64,000 nucleotides of DNA from Blastococcus sp. CCUG 61487 (lineage in GTDB: Bacteria; Actinomycetota; Actinomycetes; Mycobacteriales; Geodermatophilaceae): NCBI RefSeq assembly GCF_005222955.1, contig NZ_LWUA01000112.1, positions 1-64,000 of the forward strand, read 5' to 3'. Position numbers and translations under genes: made by a program. This document shows, in pieces, positions 24,908 through 36,186 of the stretch. Numbering within the stretch: the stretch's first letter is position 1; each line of letters starts with the position of its first letter. The notes beneath the pieces were generated by a model. It saw nothing but the letters and a program-made list of their open reading frames with translations, was not told the origin of the DNA and did no database searches.

Positions 24908-25972
24908 GTGGACATCCTCGATTCGGGCCACGAGCAGGTCGTGTTCTGCAGCGATCGGGAGTCCGGCCTCCGCGCGGTGATCGCGGTGCACTCCACCGCC
25001 CTCGGTCCTGCCCTGGGTGGCACGCGCTTCTACCCCTACACGTCCGAAGCGGACGCGGTCGCCGACGCGCTGCGCCTGTCGCGGGCGATGACCTACAAGA
25101 ACAGCCTCGCCGGGCTGGACCTCGGCGGCGGCAAGGCCGTGATCATCGGCGATCCGCGTACGGACCGGACCGAGGCGCGGCTGCGGGCCTACGGGCGCTT
25201 CGTCGAGGCGCTCGGCGGCCGGTACCTCACCGCTTCCGACGTCGGCACCACCAACGCCGACCTCGACGTGGTGGCGCGGGAGACCCGGTTCGCACACGGC
25301 CGGTCGGAGGCCCGGGGTGGGTGCGGCGACTCCTCGGTGCTCACCGCCTACGGCGTGTTCCTCGGCATGCAGGCCGCGGCGCTGCACTGCTGGGGCACCC
25401 GGTCGCTGGCCGGCCGCACCGTCGCCGTGGCCGGAGTGGGCAAGGTCGGTTCGCACCTCGTCGGGCACCTCGCCGAGGACGGCGCCGAGATCCTGGTCGC
25501 CGACGTGGACCCGGCCGCCGTCGAGCGCGTGCGCGCCCGCCACCCGCAGGTGACGGTGGTGCCCGACACCGCGACGCTGGTCCGCACCCCGCACGACGTC
25601 TACTCCCCCAACGCCCTGGGTGGGGCGCTCGACCCGGAGACGGTCGCGGTGCTGCCGTCGCGGATCGTCTGCGGCGGCGCGAACAACCAACTGGCCACCC
25701 CGGAGGTGGCCGAGCAACTGCGCGGGCGCGGCATCCTCTACGCCCCGGACTACCTGGTGAACGCCGGGGGCGTCATGCAGGTCGAGGACGAGCGGCACGG
25801 CTTCTCGTTCCCGCGCGCGAAGGCCAGGGCCGAGGGCATCGTCGACGTCGCCCTGCGGGTCTTCGCACTCGCCGACGCCGAGGGCGTGTCGCCCGCGGTG
25901 GCCGCCGATCGGCTGGCCGAGGAGCGCATCAGGTCGGTGGGCCGGCTCGCGACCATCCGGCTCCCCGGCTGA
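24908..25972 (+). CDS. vdh: Leucine/valine-type amino acid dehydrogenase
   Basis: The 354-residue protein starts at [16 protein letters not shown], which aligns with the N-terminus of Streptomyces valine dehydrogenase and Bacillus leucine dehydrogenase. It shows the family blocks [33 protein letters not shown] (catalytic Lys), [10 protein letters not shown] and the NAD site [11 protein letters not shown]. It oxidatively deaminates branched-chain amino acids to 2-oxo acids with NAD, feeding catabolism or branched-chain precursor supply. An upstream ATG (24851) is possible but lacks a ribosome site. It is divergent from the M23 peptidase gene. Confidence 0.85.
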   Translation: MDILDSGHEQVVFCSDRESGLRAVIAVHSTALGPALGGTRFYPYTSEADAVADALRLSRAMTYKNSLAGLDLGGGKAVIIGDPRTDRTEARLRAYGRFVEALGGRYLTASDVGTTNADLDVVARETRFAHGRSEARGGCGDSSVLTAYGVFLGMQAAALHCWGTRSLAGRTVAVAGVGKVGSHLVGHLAEDGAEILVADVDPAAVERVRARHPQVTVVPDTATLVRTPHDVYSPNALGGALDPETVAVLPSRIVCGGANNQLATPEVAEQLRGRGILYAPDYLVNAGGVMQVEDERHGFSFPRAKARAEGIVDVALRVFALADAEGVSPAVAADRLAEERIRSVGRLATIRLPG

Positions 25973-26072
25973 ACGCCCCGCCCCGCTCGGGGGAGGGACG
26001 TGTGCTCGACGCCGATCCGTGACGTAAGGTTGGCCAAGACATAGTCACTCAGTCGGGGTCGCCACGCGGGCC

Positions 26073-26092
26073 GTCCAGCCCGGGGGCTGGAC
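26073..26092 (+). promoter_or_regulatory. 5' leader hairpin before DUF3073 gene
   Basis: GTCCAGCC and GGCTGGAC flank the loop CGGG about 30 nt before the ATG. It may stabilise the leader or end readthrough from the dehydrogenase gene. Confidence 0.35.
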
Positions 26093-26123
26093 CTCCGCAC
26101 TCCGTAGCGAGGGGGTCGAGCCG

Positions 26124-26339
26124 ATGGGGCGCGGCCGAGCGAAGGCCAAGCAGACACGCGTGGCCCGTGAGCTCAAGTACAGCTCACCCAACACCGATCT
26201 CTCTGCCCTGCAGAGGGAGCTCGCAGGTTCCACGCCGTCCTACGCCCCTGCGCGGGCCACGGACGACGAGGACCAGGACGAGTACCGCGACCGCTGGAAC
26301 GACGGCGACGCTGACGACGACTGGGCCGCCAGCCGCTGA
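26124..26339 (+). CDS. DUF3073 family protein
   Basis: The 71-residue protein matches the actinobacterial DUF3073 family. A basic head MGRGRAKAKQTRVARELKYSS is followed by a short NTDLSALQREL helix and an acidic Asp-rich tail ending DDDWAASR. The strongly split charge suggests RNA or protein binding, but its function is unknown. It is commonly next to purine genes in actinobacteria, as here, where it converges on purM. Confidence 0.85.
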   Translation: MGRGRAKAKQTRVARELKYSSPNTDLSALQRELAGSTPSYAPARATDDEDQDEYRDRWNDGDADDDWAASR

Positions 26340-26365
26340 CGCGGCACACCGGACACGTCACGCAC

Positions 26366-26403
26366 CGACGACACCGCGCCCCCTCGGGGACGCGGTGTCG
26401 TCG
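26366..26403. terminator. Strong bidirectional hairpin
   Basis: CGACGACACCGCG and CGCGGTGTCGTCG form a 13-bp perfect stem between DUF3073 (+) and purM (-). An inner CCCC/GGGG pairing extends it. Confidence 0.8.
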
Positions 26404-26448
26404 CGTGCCGCTCGAGCACGGTCCGGCAGCCGGCGTCCCTGACGCCGT

Positions 26449-27510
26449 TCAGCGGTAGGAGCCCTCGAGGCGGGCGGTGGCGCCGTCGCCCTCGACGGCG
26501 CGGATGCTGCCGACGACCCACGCCGGCACGTCCGCGGCGGTGAGCTGGGCGACCACCGTGTCGGCCACCTCGGGCGCCACGGCGGCCACCATGCCGACGC
26601 CGCAGTTGAACGCGCGCTCGGACTCCTCGCGCGGCACGCCGTGCTCCTCCATGAGGCGGACGGCGGCCGGCAGCGCCCACGTCCCGCGGTCGAGGACGGC
26701 CTCGAGGCCGGGCGGGACGACCCGGGCGGTGTTGCCGGCCAGCCCACCACCGGTGATGTGGGCGAACGCGTGCACCGCCTCGACACCGTGCCGCTCGACC
26801 AGGGCCAGGCAGTCCCTGGCGTAGATCCGGGTCGGCTCGAGCAGCTCCTCGCCCAACGGCCGGGCGAGGCCGGCGGGCGTGCCGGCCAGGTCGAGACCCG
26901 CGGCGCTGACCACCCGGCGCACCAGCGAGTAGCCGTTGGAGTGGAAGCCCGAGGACGCCATCGCGACGACGACGTCGCCGTCCCGCACCCGCTCCGGACC
27001 GAGGACGGCGTCGGCCTCGACCACGCCCACGGCGGTGGCGGCGAGGTCGTACTCGTCGGGCTCCATGAGGTCGCCGTGCTCGGCGGTCTCCCCGCCGACC
27101 AGGGCGGCGCCGGCCTGGGTGCAGCCGGCGGCGATGCCGGTCACGATGGCGGCGATCCGCTCGGGGACGACCTTGCCGCAGGCCACGTAGTCCTGGAGGA
27201 ACAGCGGCTCGGCACCGCAGGCGACCAGGTCGTCCACCACCATGGCGACGAGGTCGATGCCGACGGTGTCGTGCCGGTCGAGCTGCCGGGCGAGCGCGAT
27301 CTTCGTGCCGACGCCGTCGGTCGAGGAGGCCAGCAGCGGCTTGCGGTACTTCTGGGTGTCGAGGGCGAACAGGCCCGCGAAGCCGCCGAGCCCGCCGACC
27401 ACCTCGGGCCGGTTCGTCCGCTCGACCGCCGCCCGCATGAGGGTGACGGCGCGCTCCCCGGCGTCGATGTCGACCCCGGAGTCGGCGTAGGTGAAGCGCT
27501 CGGTCGTCAC
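26449..27510 (-). CDS. purM: Phosphoribosylformylglycinamidine cyclo-ligase (AIR synthetase)
   Basis: The 353-residue protein catalyses ATP-dependent ring closure of FGAM to AIR, the fifth purine step. It shows YADSGVDIDAGERAV, LASSTDGVGTK, GIDLVAMVVDDL, GGETAEH, SSGFHSNGYSLVR and AHITGGGLAGN, all standard AIR-synthetase blocks. Length is normal. The GTG start overlaps the purF stop (GTGA), so purF-purM is one coupled unit. Confidence 0.97.
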   Translation of the reverse strand: MTTERFTYADSGVDIDAGERAVTLMRAAVERTNRPEVVGGLGGFAGLFALDTQKYRKPLLASSTDGVGTKIALARQLDRHDTVGIDLVAMVVDDLVACGAEPLFLQDYVACGKVVPERIAAIVTGIAAGCTQAGAALVGGETAEHGDLMEPDEYDLAATAVGVVEADAVLGPERVRDGDVVVAMASSGFHSNGYSLVRRVVSAAGLDLAGTPAGLARPLGEELLEPTRIYARDCLALVERHGVEAVHAFAHITGGGLAGNTARVVPPGLEAVLDRGTWALPAAVRLMEEHGVPREESERAFNCGVGMVAAVAPEVADTVVAQLTAADVPAWVVGSIRAVEGDGATARLEGSYR

Positions 27511-29045
27511 GGCCGCGTGAGCGCGTCCTCGGCGCCCCCCGGCACCGTCGCGCTGCCGGCCTGCTGGCCGGTCCACCCGGTCATGGCCCGCTGGCCGAGG
27601 CCCTCGAGGACGTGCTTGCCGAGCACCTCCGGCTCTTCCAGCGGGATCGGGTACTCACCGGTGAAGCACGCGGTGCACAGCCGGCTCGCCGGCTGCTCGG
27701 TGGCCGCGATCAGCCCCTGCTCGGAGACGTAGCCCAGCGAGTCGGCGTTGATCGAGGCGCGCACCCCGTCGACGTCGAGACCGTTCGCGACCAGCTCGGC
27801 CCGGCTGGCGAAGTCGATCCCGTAGAAGCACGGCCACTTGACCGGCGGTGAGGCGATCCGGACGTGCACCTCGAGCGCGCCGGCCTCCCGCAGCATCCGC
27901 ACCAGCGCCCGCTGGGTGTTGCCGCGGACGATCGAGTCGTCGACCACGACCAGCCGCTTGCCGCGGATGACGTCGCGCAGCGGGTTCAGCTTGAGCCGGA
28001 TGCCGAGCTGGCGGATGGTCTGGCTCGGCTGGATGAAGGTGCGGCCGACGTAGGAGTTCTTGACCAGGCCCAGCCCGTACGGGATGCCGCTCGCCTCGGC
28101 GTACCCGACGGCGGCCGGGGTGCCGGACTCGGGCACCGGGATGACCAGGTCGGCCTCGACCGGGTGCTCCTTGGCCAGCCGGCGGCCGATCTCGACGCGG
28201 GCCGCGTGCACGCTGCGGCCGGAGATCGTGGTGTCGGGGCGGGCGAGGTAGACGTACTCGAAGACGCAGCCCTTGGGCTCCGCCGGGGCGAAGTGCTGGC
28301 TGCGCAGGCCGTTCTCGTCGATGGCGATCAGCTCGCCCGGCTCCACCTCGCGGACGACGGAGGCACCGACGATGTCCAGCGCCGCGGTCTCGCTCGCCAC
28401 GACCCAGCCGCGCTCCAGCCGGCCGAGCACCAGCGGGCGGACGCCCTGCGGGTCGCGCGCCGCGTACAGCGTGTCCTCGTCCATGAAGGTCAGGCTGAAG
28501 GCGCCGCGCAGCTGCGGCAGCACCTCCATCGCGGCGGCCTCGACGGAGACGTCGGGCCGGGCGGCGATCAGCGCGGTGACCAGATCGGAGTCGTTGGTCG
28601 CCAGGAAGGCACCCGGAACGCCGGCGTCGGCGGCCTGCACGGCCAGCTCGGCGGTGTTCACCAGGTTCCCGTTGTGGCACAGCGCGAGGCCGGTGCCGGC
28701 CTCGGTGGTGCGGAAGGTGGGCTGCGCGTTCTCCCACGTCGAGGCGCCGGTCGTGGAGTAGCGGGTGTGCCCGACGGCGATGTGGCCGCGCAGGCTGCCC
28801 AGGGTGGCCTCGTCGAACACCTGGCTGACCAGCCCGAGGTCCTTGTAGACGACGACCGAGGCGCCGTCGGAGACCGCGATGCCGGCCGCCTCCTGGCCCC
28901 GGTGCTGCAGCGCGTACAGGCCGAAGTAGGTCAGCTTCGAGACCTCCTCCCCGGGCGCCCAGACACCGAAGACGCCGCAGGCGTCCTGAGGGCCGGGGAA
29001 CTGGGGGTCGAGGTCGTGCGTCAGGAGACCGTCACCACGAGGCAC
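27507..29045 (-). CDS. purF: Amidophosphoribosyltransferase
   Basis: The 512-residue protein makes phosphoribosylamine from PRPP and glutamine, the committed purine step. A propeptide of about 22 residues precedes catalytic Cys23 (DACGVFG). The PRPP site VVVDDSIVRGNT is intact. Late Cys residues (KWPCFYG, CTACFTGEYP) suggest the iron-sulfur, Bacillus-type enzyme. The GTG start at 29045 is 6 nt after a TAGGCT -10 box, so the transcript is leaderless. purM follows with overlapping codons. Confidence 0.97.
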   Translation of the reverse strand: MPRGDGLLTHDLDPQFPGPQDACGVFGVWAPGEEVSKLTYFGLYALQHRGQEAAGIAVSDGASVVVYKDLGLVSQVFDEATLGSLRGHIAVGHTRYSTTGASTWENAQPTFRTTEAGTGLALCHNGNLVNTAELAVQAADAGVPGAFLATNDSDLVTALIAARPDVSVEAAAMEVLPQLRGAFSLTFMDEDTLYAARDPQGVRPLVLGRLERGWVVASETAALDIVGASVVREVEPGELIAIDENGLRSQHFAPAEPKGCVFEYVYLARPDTTISGRSVHAARVEIGRRLAKEHPVEADLVIPVPESGTPAAVGYAEASGIPYGLGLVKNSYVGRTFIQPSQTIRQLGIRLKLNPLRDVIRGKRLVVVDDSIVRGNTQRALVRMLREAGALEVHVRIASPPVKWPCFYGIDFASRAELVANGLDVDGVRASINADSLGYVSEQGLIAATEQPASRLCTACFTGEYPIPLEEPEVLGKHVLEGLGQRAMTGWTGQQAGSATVPGGAEDALTRP

Positions 29046-29051
29046 GGGTCG

Positions 29052-29057
29052 AGCCTA
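29052..29057 (-). promoter_or_regulatory. -10 box TAGGCT, leaderless start of purF-purM
   Basis: TAGGCT (minus strand) is 6 nt before GTG 29045. No purine riboswitch-like structure fits between promoter and gene. Confidence 0.6.
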
Positions 29058-29205
29058 CCGGGGTCCGCCGCCCTGCCCAGTGCCGATCGGGTGTGCCGCG
29101 TCACCTCTGCGGGGTGTCGTCCCTGCTCGGCGGCGCGTCACGCGGGAACGGATCGGCGTGGGACGGCGTTGTCGAACGGTCCCCACGAGCCCCGGAGGTC
29201 CGCCC

Positions 29206-29859
29206 GTGCCCTCGCCCACCGCCCCGCTCACCGCTGCCCTGCCGCCCGCGACCGCGCAGGCCGAGCGCCTCGTCGCGCTCGGCGTGCACGACCTCGCCGG
29301 GCTGTCCGCCGACGACCTCCGCGCCGCGGCCGGCTCGCTCGCCCCGGGCGATCTGCTCGCCCTCCGTCCCGACCTGGCGCCGGCCTCGGCGCTGGCGCCG
29401 CTGCTCGAGCTCGACGGCAGGCCGGGCTTCGTCGTCGCCGACATGACCGACGTCGACGCGTTCGCCCCGATCGAGGGCGTCGCGCTGCCCTCCTCCCCGG
29501 TCTACGCGGTCAGCGGACTGGACCGCGGCGACGAGATGCTGAACTGGAGCCCGGACGAGGCGCTGCCCGCGATCACCGCGGCCGGCCGCACACCGCTGGT
29601 GCTCACCGAGGGGATCCACTGGCTGCTGCAGTGCCCCGACGTCCTGGAGCGCAACGTCTGCTTCATGACGATCGGCTCCCGCCTGGTGAAGGCGAACGGC
29701 CGGCTGGACGCGCGGACGCCGGCGCTGTGGATCAGCAACGGCACCGGCCGGGACGGCCGCGAGCGCCGGGGCGCGCCCAAGGTCGGCTGGTGCTGGGCCG
29801 GCAACCGGCACACCTGGCTGGGCTTCGCGTCGACCTCCGGCCGGGCCCCGCTGCCCTGA
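29206..29859 (+). CDS. DUF5701 family protein
   Basis: The 217-residue protein starts at GTG, 7 nt after GGAGG. The N-terminal third is helical (ATAQAERLVALGVHDLAGLSADDL). The rest has the conserved blocks DRGDEMLNWSPDEAL, LTEGIHWLLQCPDVLERNVCFMTIGSR and APKVGWCWAGNRHTWLGFAS, typical of DUF5701. No catalytic mechanism is known to me. It is divergent from purF and converges on the mycothiol operon. Confidence 0.75.
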   Translation: MPSPTAPLTAALPPATAQAERLVALGVHDLAGLSADDLRAAAGSLAPGDLLALRPDLAPASALAPLLELDGRPGFVVADMTDVDAFAPIEGVALPSSPVYAVSGLDRGDEMLNWSPDEALPAITAAGRTPLVLTEGIHWLLQCPDVLERNVCFMTIGSRLVKANGRLDARTPALWISNGTGRDGRERRGAPKVGWCWAGNRHTWLGFASTSGRAPLP

Positions 29860-29871
29860 CCCCAGGCGGCT

Positions 29872-30483
29872 TCAGTCGTCCATGCTGCGCAGTTCCGCGG
29901 CGATCGTGGTGTCGTCACCGTGACCTGTCCGCACCACGGTGTCCCCGTGCAGGCTGAACAGCTGTGACCTGATCGAGGCGAGGATCGTCGGGTGGTCGCT
30001 GAACGACCGCCCGGTGGCTCCGGGCCCGCCGTTGAACAGCGTGTCGCCGGTGAACACGGTGGTCAGGTCGGGGGCGTGCAGGCAGGTGCTGCCCGGGGAG
30101 TGCCCGGGCGTGTGCAGCGCGACGAGCTCGGTGCCGGCGACGGCGAACCGCGTCCCGGGCGCCAGCTCCCGGTCCGGTTCGGCGTCCGGATGCGTCATGT
30201 CCCAGAGCATCCGGTCCGCGCTGTGGAACCAGATCGGCGCGCCGGTCGCCTCGCGCAGCGCGGGCGCGGCGGTGATGTGGTCGTTGTGCCCGTGGGTGAG
30301 CACGATCGCGGTGACCCGCCGCCCGCCGATCGCCTCGACGATTGGGGCGGCGTCGTGCGGGGCGTCGATGACGAGCACCTCGTCGTCGTCCCCGACCAGC
30401 CAGACGTTGTTCTCGACGTCGAAGTCCTGCCCGTCCAGGGAGAACACACCCGGGACGACGACCTTGTCGATGCGGGGAGCCAT
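29872..30483 (-). CDS. Metallo-beta-lactamase-fold hydrolase paired with mycothiol dehydrogenase
   Basis: The 203-residue protein has THGHNDH (metal site), HTPGHSPGS, FTGDTLF and a final RTGHGDDTT. Its ATG overlaps the stop of mscR (TGATG). The same pair (Rv2259/Rv2260) occurs in M. tuberculosis. By analogy with glyoxalase-II-like enzymes it probably hydrolyses the S-formylmycothiol made by MscR, releasing formate and mycothiol; that reaction is inferred from context. Confidence 0.85.
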   Translation of the reverse strand: MAPRIDKVVVPGVFSLDGQDFDVENNVWLVGDDDEVLVIDAPHDAAPIVEAIGGRRVTAIVLTHGHNDHITAAPALREATGAPIWFHSADRMLWDMTHPDAEPDRELAPGTRFAVAGTELVALHTPGHSPGSTCLHAPDLTTVFTGDTLFNGGPGATGRSFSDHPTILASIRSQLFSLHGDTVVRTGHGDDTTIAAELRSMDD

Positions 30484-31568
30484 CAGAGCACCACCACGCT
30501 GCGCAGCACGTCGCCGCGGTGCATCTTCTCGAAGGCTTGCTCGACGTCGTCGAGGCCGATCGTCTCGGTCACGAAGTCGTCCAGCGGGAACCGGCCCTGC
30601 AGGTAGAGGTCGACGAGCATCGGGAAATCGCGGCTGGGCAGGCAGTCGCCGTACCAGGAGGACTTCACCGCGCCGCCGCGGCCGAAGACCTCGGTGGCGG
30701 GGAGGGTGATCTCCATGCCCGGCGTCGGCACGCCGACCATGACGACCCGGCCGGCGAGGTCGCGGGCGTAGAAGGCCTGCTCGAACACGGCGGGGTGGCC
30801 GACGGCGTCGATCGCGACGTCCACTCCGAACCCGCCGGTGAGCGCCTTGATCGCCTCGACCGGATCGGTCTGCTTCGAGTTCACCGTGTGAGTGGCCCCG
30901 AAGCCCCTCGCCCACTCCAGCTTCCGGTCGTCGATGTCGACGGCGATGATCGTCGTCGCTCCGGCGAGCTTCGCACCGGCGACGGCGGCATCGCCCACGC
31001 CGCCGCAGCCGAACACCGCCACGCTCTCCCCGCGCTGGACGGCGCCGGTGTTGATCGCCGCACCGACCCCGGCCATGACCCCGCAGCCGAGCAGGCCGGC
31101 CGCGGTCGGCGGTGCGGCCGGGTCGACCTTGGTGCACTGCCCGGAGTGCACGAGCGTCTTCTCGACGAAGGCGCCGATGCCGAGGGCGGGCGACAGCTCC
31201 GTGCCGTCGGCGAGCGTCATCCGCTGCGCGGCGTTGTGGGTGTCGAAGCAGTACTTCGGCTCGCCCTTCAGGCAGGCGCGGCACTGTCCGCAGACGGCGC
31301 GCCAGTTGAGCACGACGTAGTCGCCGACCGCGACGTTCGTGACGCCCTCGCCGACGGCCGAGACCACACCTGCCGCCTCGTGGCCGAGCAGGAACGGGAA
31401 GTCGTCGTTGATGCCGCCCTCGCGGTAGTGCAGGTCGGTGTGGCAGACCCCGCACGCCTGGACGTCGACGACCGCCTCCCCCGGCCCGGGATCGGGTACC
31501 AGGATCGTCTCGATCGTGACCGGCTCACCCTTGCCGCGGGCGACGACACCGCGCACCTCGTAGGCCAT
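30483..31568 (-). CDS. mscR: S-(hydroxymethyl)mycothiol dehydrogenase / S-nitrosomycothiol reductase
   Basis: The 361-residue zinc medium-chain dehydrogenase has the catalytic Cys/His pair in [10 protein letters not shown] and LLGHEAAG. Structural-zinc Cys residues are in [15 protein letters not shown], and the NAD site is [19 protein letters not shown]. Length, the long MSH-enzyme lobe and the adjacent hydrolase fit the mycothiol-dependent formaldehyde dehydrogenase. It detoxifies formaldehyde and nitrosothiols. Transcription starts from a leaderless TAGGCT promoter. Confidence 0.9.
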   Translation of the reverse strand: MAYEVRGVVARGKGEPVTIETILVPDPGPGEAVVDVQACGVCHTDLHYREGGINDDFPFLLGHEAAGVVSAVGEGVTNVAVGDYVVLNWRAVCGQCRACLKGEPKYCFDTHNAAQRMTLADGTELSPALGIGAFVEKTLVHSGQCTKVDPAAPPTAAGLLGCGVMAGVGAAINTGAVQRGESVAVFGCGGVGDAAVAGAKLAGATTIIAVDIDDRKLEWARGFGATHTVNSKQTDPVEAIKALTGGFGVDVAIDAVGHPAVFEQAFYARDLAGRVVMVGVPTPGMEITLPATEVFGRGGAVKSSWYGDCLPSRDFPMLVDLYLQGRFPLDDFVTETIGLDDVEQAFEKMHRGDVLRSVVVL

Positions 31569-31574
31569 GCGCCG

Positions 31575-31580
31575 AGCCTA
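31575..31580 (-). promoter_or_regulatory. -10 box TAGGCT, leaderless start of mscR
   Basis: TAGGCT (minus strand) is 6 nt before ATG 31568. Confidence 0.6.
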
Positions 31581-31592
31581 GGGCCGGTCTGC

Positions 31593-32372
31593 CTATCGGC
31601 GCTCCTCGCGCATCCGCTCCCGGATCCGCGGATCGGGCAGCGCGCCGGCCACGCAGTGCCCGATGAGCCCGTCCCGGTCGTACATCCAGGTGGTGCCGAA
31701 CGCCACGCCGTCGGCACCGAGGTGACCGGCGCTCTCCAGGCCGATCCACTCCCCGCGCGGGTCGCGCGCCAGGTACATCGTCACGTCGGTGTTGATGAAC
31801 GCCAGCCCGTCGGGCCCGGAGTTCGACAGCGGGTTGGTGAAGTCGGCCATGAGGGACGCGCGCAGCAGCGGCGTCAGGGGTTCGCCGGCCACGAAGTCGG
31901 CGGTCTCGCGCAGCCAGACGCGCCCCGGGCCGGGCGCACCCCACTCGTTGATCCGCCGGACCTCCCAGGTCATCGGGCCGGTGGGACCGCCCTCGATCGA
32001 CTCGGGCGCCGGCACGTCCCAGGGCTCCGGCGTCCACGGCCCGGAGTCCGGGTGCTCGGAGCGGCGGAGCAGCACGGCCGAGCCGCGCAGCACCTCGATG
32101 TCGCCGGCGCGCACGCTGACGTCGACAGCACGCAGCCGGCGGCCGTCCCGGGTGCGCCGGGTCTCCACCAGCAGCGGGACCATGGGCACCGCGCGGACCA
32201 TGTCCACGGTCATCCTGGAGAGCTGGAACTCCGGGTCGGCGCCGTCGTGCTGCACGCCCCAGCCGATCAGCCCGCCCATGTGGTGGCCGTTGAGCATCTC
32301 GTCGGACCAGGGGCTGGCGGCCACCGGGGACGGGACCAGGAACTCGCCGTCGCGCGTGAACGACGCCTGCAT
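31593..32372 (-). CDS. Acyl-CoA thioesterase-like protein (double hotdog)
   Basis: The 259-residue protein starts at ATG 4 nt after GGAGG. Two hotdog-like halves are visible. The first has WSDEMLNGHHMGGLIGWGVQ and LLVETRRTRDGRRLRAVDV; the second has ASLMADFTNPLSNSG and FINTDVTMYLAR, as in TesB/DUF4442-like thioesterases. It should hydrolyse an acyl-CoA; the substrate is unknown. It is near the purL gene but has its own ribosome site. Confidence 0.65.
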   Translation of the reverse strand: MQASFTRDGEFLVPSPVAASPWSDEMLNGHHMGGLIGWGVQHDGADPEFQLSRMTVDMVRAVPMVPLLVETRRTRDGRRLRAVDVSVRAGDIEVLRGSAVLLRRSEHPDSGPWTPEPWDVPAPESIEGGPTGPMTWEVRRINEWGAPGPGRVWLRETADFVAGEPLTPLLRASLMADFTNPLSNSGPDGLAFINTDVTMYLARDPRGEWIGLESAGHLGADGVAFGTTWMYDRDGLIGHCVAGALPDPRIRERMREERR

Positions 32373-32434
32373 GACACCTCCGCGGAACGCCGGCGGCCGG
32401 TTCCGCACGGTGTGCCGAGCATGCCCGACGGGGT

Positions 32435-32823
32435 TCAGGGGCGACCGAGGGGGCGCAGCGGGAGGACCTCGCCCAGGTCCGCCCGGTTGCCGCTGGCGCT
32501 GACCAGGCCGTCGGCGAGCGCCTGCTCCCAGGCCAGCGCGCCCGTGACCAGGCGCAGCCAGGTGGCGGCGTCGGTCTCCACCACGTTGGGCGGCGTGCCG
32601 CGGGTGTGCCGGGGCCCCTCGATGCACTGGACGGCGACGTGCGGCGGCACCCGCACCTCGACCGACCGGCCCGGGACCTGCTGGGCGAGCCAGCGGGCGC
32701 TCGTCCTCACCGCGGTGCCGACGACGGCGCGCGGTGGCTGCTCGGCCGCGCCGTCCAGCCAGGCGCGCACCGGCTCGACTGCGGCGCGCAGGTCCTCGGC
32801 CGGGATCGGCGCGGCCCCGGCCA

Positions 32824-32824
<1 letters not shown>
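32435..32824 (-). CDS. Sterol-carrier-like small protein coupled to purL
   Basis: The 129-residue protein has ATG overlapping the purL stop (TGATG). It contains [38 protein letters not shown] and [16 protein letters not shown]. These are the SCP2-like fold signatures of the actinobacterial sterol carrier family protein that regularly follows purL. Ligand and reason for purine linkage are unknown. Confidence 0.75.
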
Positions 32825-35132
<2,308 letters not shown>

Positions 35133-35136
<4 letters not shown>

Positions 35137-35804
35137 GCGTTCACGACCGCCTTCAGGACACTGGTGAAGAAGCCGAGGCCGTCGGTGCTGGGGCCGGTGA
35201 GCTCCTCGACGGCGTGCTCCGGGTGCGGCATGAGGCCGACGACTCGGCCGTTCTCGCTGGTGACGCCGGCGATGTCGCGGCTGGACCCGTTGGGGTTGCC
35301 GCCCACGTAGCGGAAGGCGACCCGGCCGTCGCCCTCGAGCCGGTCGAGGTCGGCGTCGGCGGCGACGTAGCGCCCCTCGCCGTTCTTCACCGGGATGAGG
35401 ATCTGCTGCCCCTGCTCGTAGGCGCTGGTCCAGGCGGTGTCGGCACGCTCGACGCGGAGCCACTGGTCGCGGTTGCGGAAGTGCAGGTGGCTGTTGCGGG
35501 TCAGCGCGCCCGGCAGCAGGCCTGCCTCGCAGAGCACCTGGAAGCCGTTGCAGATGCCGAGCACGGGCAGGCCCCGCCCCGCGGCCGCGACGACGTCCTG
35601 CATGAGCGGCGAGCGGGCGGCGATGGCACCGGCCCGCAGGTAGTCGCCGTAGGAGAACCCGCCGGGGAGGACCACGGCGTCGACGTCCTTCAGGTCGTGG
35701 TCGCCGTGCCAGAGGGAGACGGGCTCACCGCCGGCGAGCCGCACCGCGCGGGCGGCGTCGACGTCGTCCAGGGAGCCCGGGAAGGTGATGACACCGATGC
35801 GCAC
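35133..35804 (-). CDS. purQ: FGAM synthase glutaminase subunit
   Basis: The 223-residue class I amidotransferase has nucleophile Cys85 in LGICNGFQ and catalytic His/Glu in MPHPEH. It supplies ammonia to PurL. An ATG start follows purS by 8 nt, and its stop overlaps purL (GTGA). Normal length. Confidence 0.97.
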
Positions 35805-35812
35805 GGTTCGCT

Positions 35813-36052
35813 TCAGTCCTTGGGGAGATGCAGTTCGACGTCCTCGATCACCGGGTTCGCGAGCAGCGTCTCGGCGATCTGCTTGAGCTCGGCCTCGTCG
35901 GGTGTGCCGTCGACCTCGAGCACGAAGTGCTTGCCCTGGCGGACGCTGCGCACGCTGTCGTGGCCGAGCCGGCCGAGCGCGCCGAGGACCGCCTGACCCT
36001 GGGGGTCGGAGATCTCCGGCTTCAGGACGACGTCGACGACCACCCGGGACAC
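35813..36052 (-). CDS. purS: FGAM synthase PurS subunit
   Basis: The 79-residue protein is the small structural subunit that bridges PurL and PurQ. It shows [23 protein letters not shown] and [13 protein letters not shown], the standard PurS blocks. The GTG start sits 7 nt after TAGTCT, so the purS-purQ-purL transcript is probably leaderless. A longer frame upstream lacks a ribosome site. Confidence 0.93.
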   Translation of the reverse strand: MSRVVVDVVLKPEISDPQGQAVLGALGRLGHDSVRSVRQGKHFVLEVDGTPDEAELKQIAETLLANPVIEDVELHLPKD

Positions 36053-36059
36053 GCTGACG

Positions 36060-36065
36060 AGACTA
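36060..36065 (-). promoter_or_regulatory. -10 box TAGTCT, leaderless start of purS-purQ-purL
   Basis: TAGTCT (minus strand) lies 7 nt before GTG 36052. Confidence 0.6.
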
Positions 36066-36186
36066 CCCGGAACTTTTTTCTTCCCTCCGGGCCTCGCGTT
36101 GTGCACACTGAGCCGCCTCCTCCCCGACGGGGGTGTTGAGCGGGCGAACGGCCTGGTCAGCTGCGCGCCCCGCCGAGGAGTTCGAA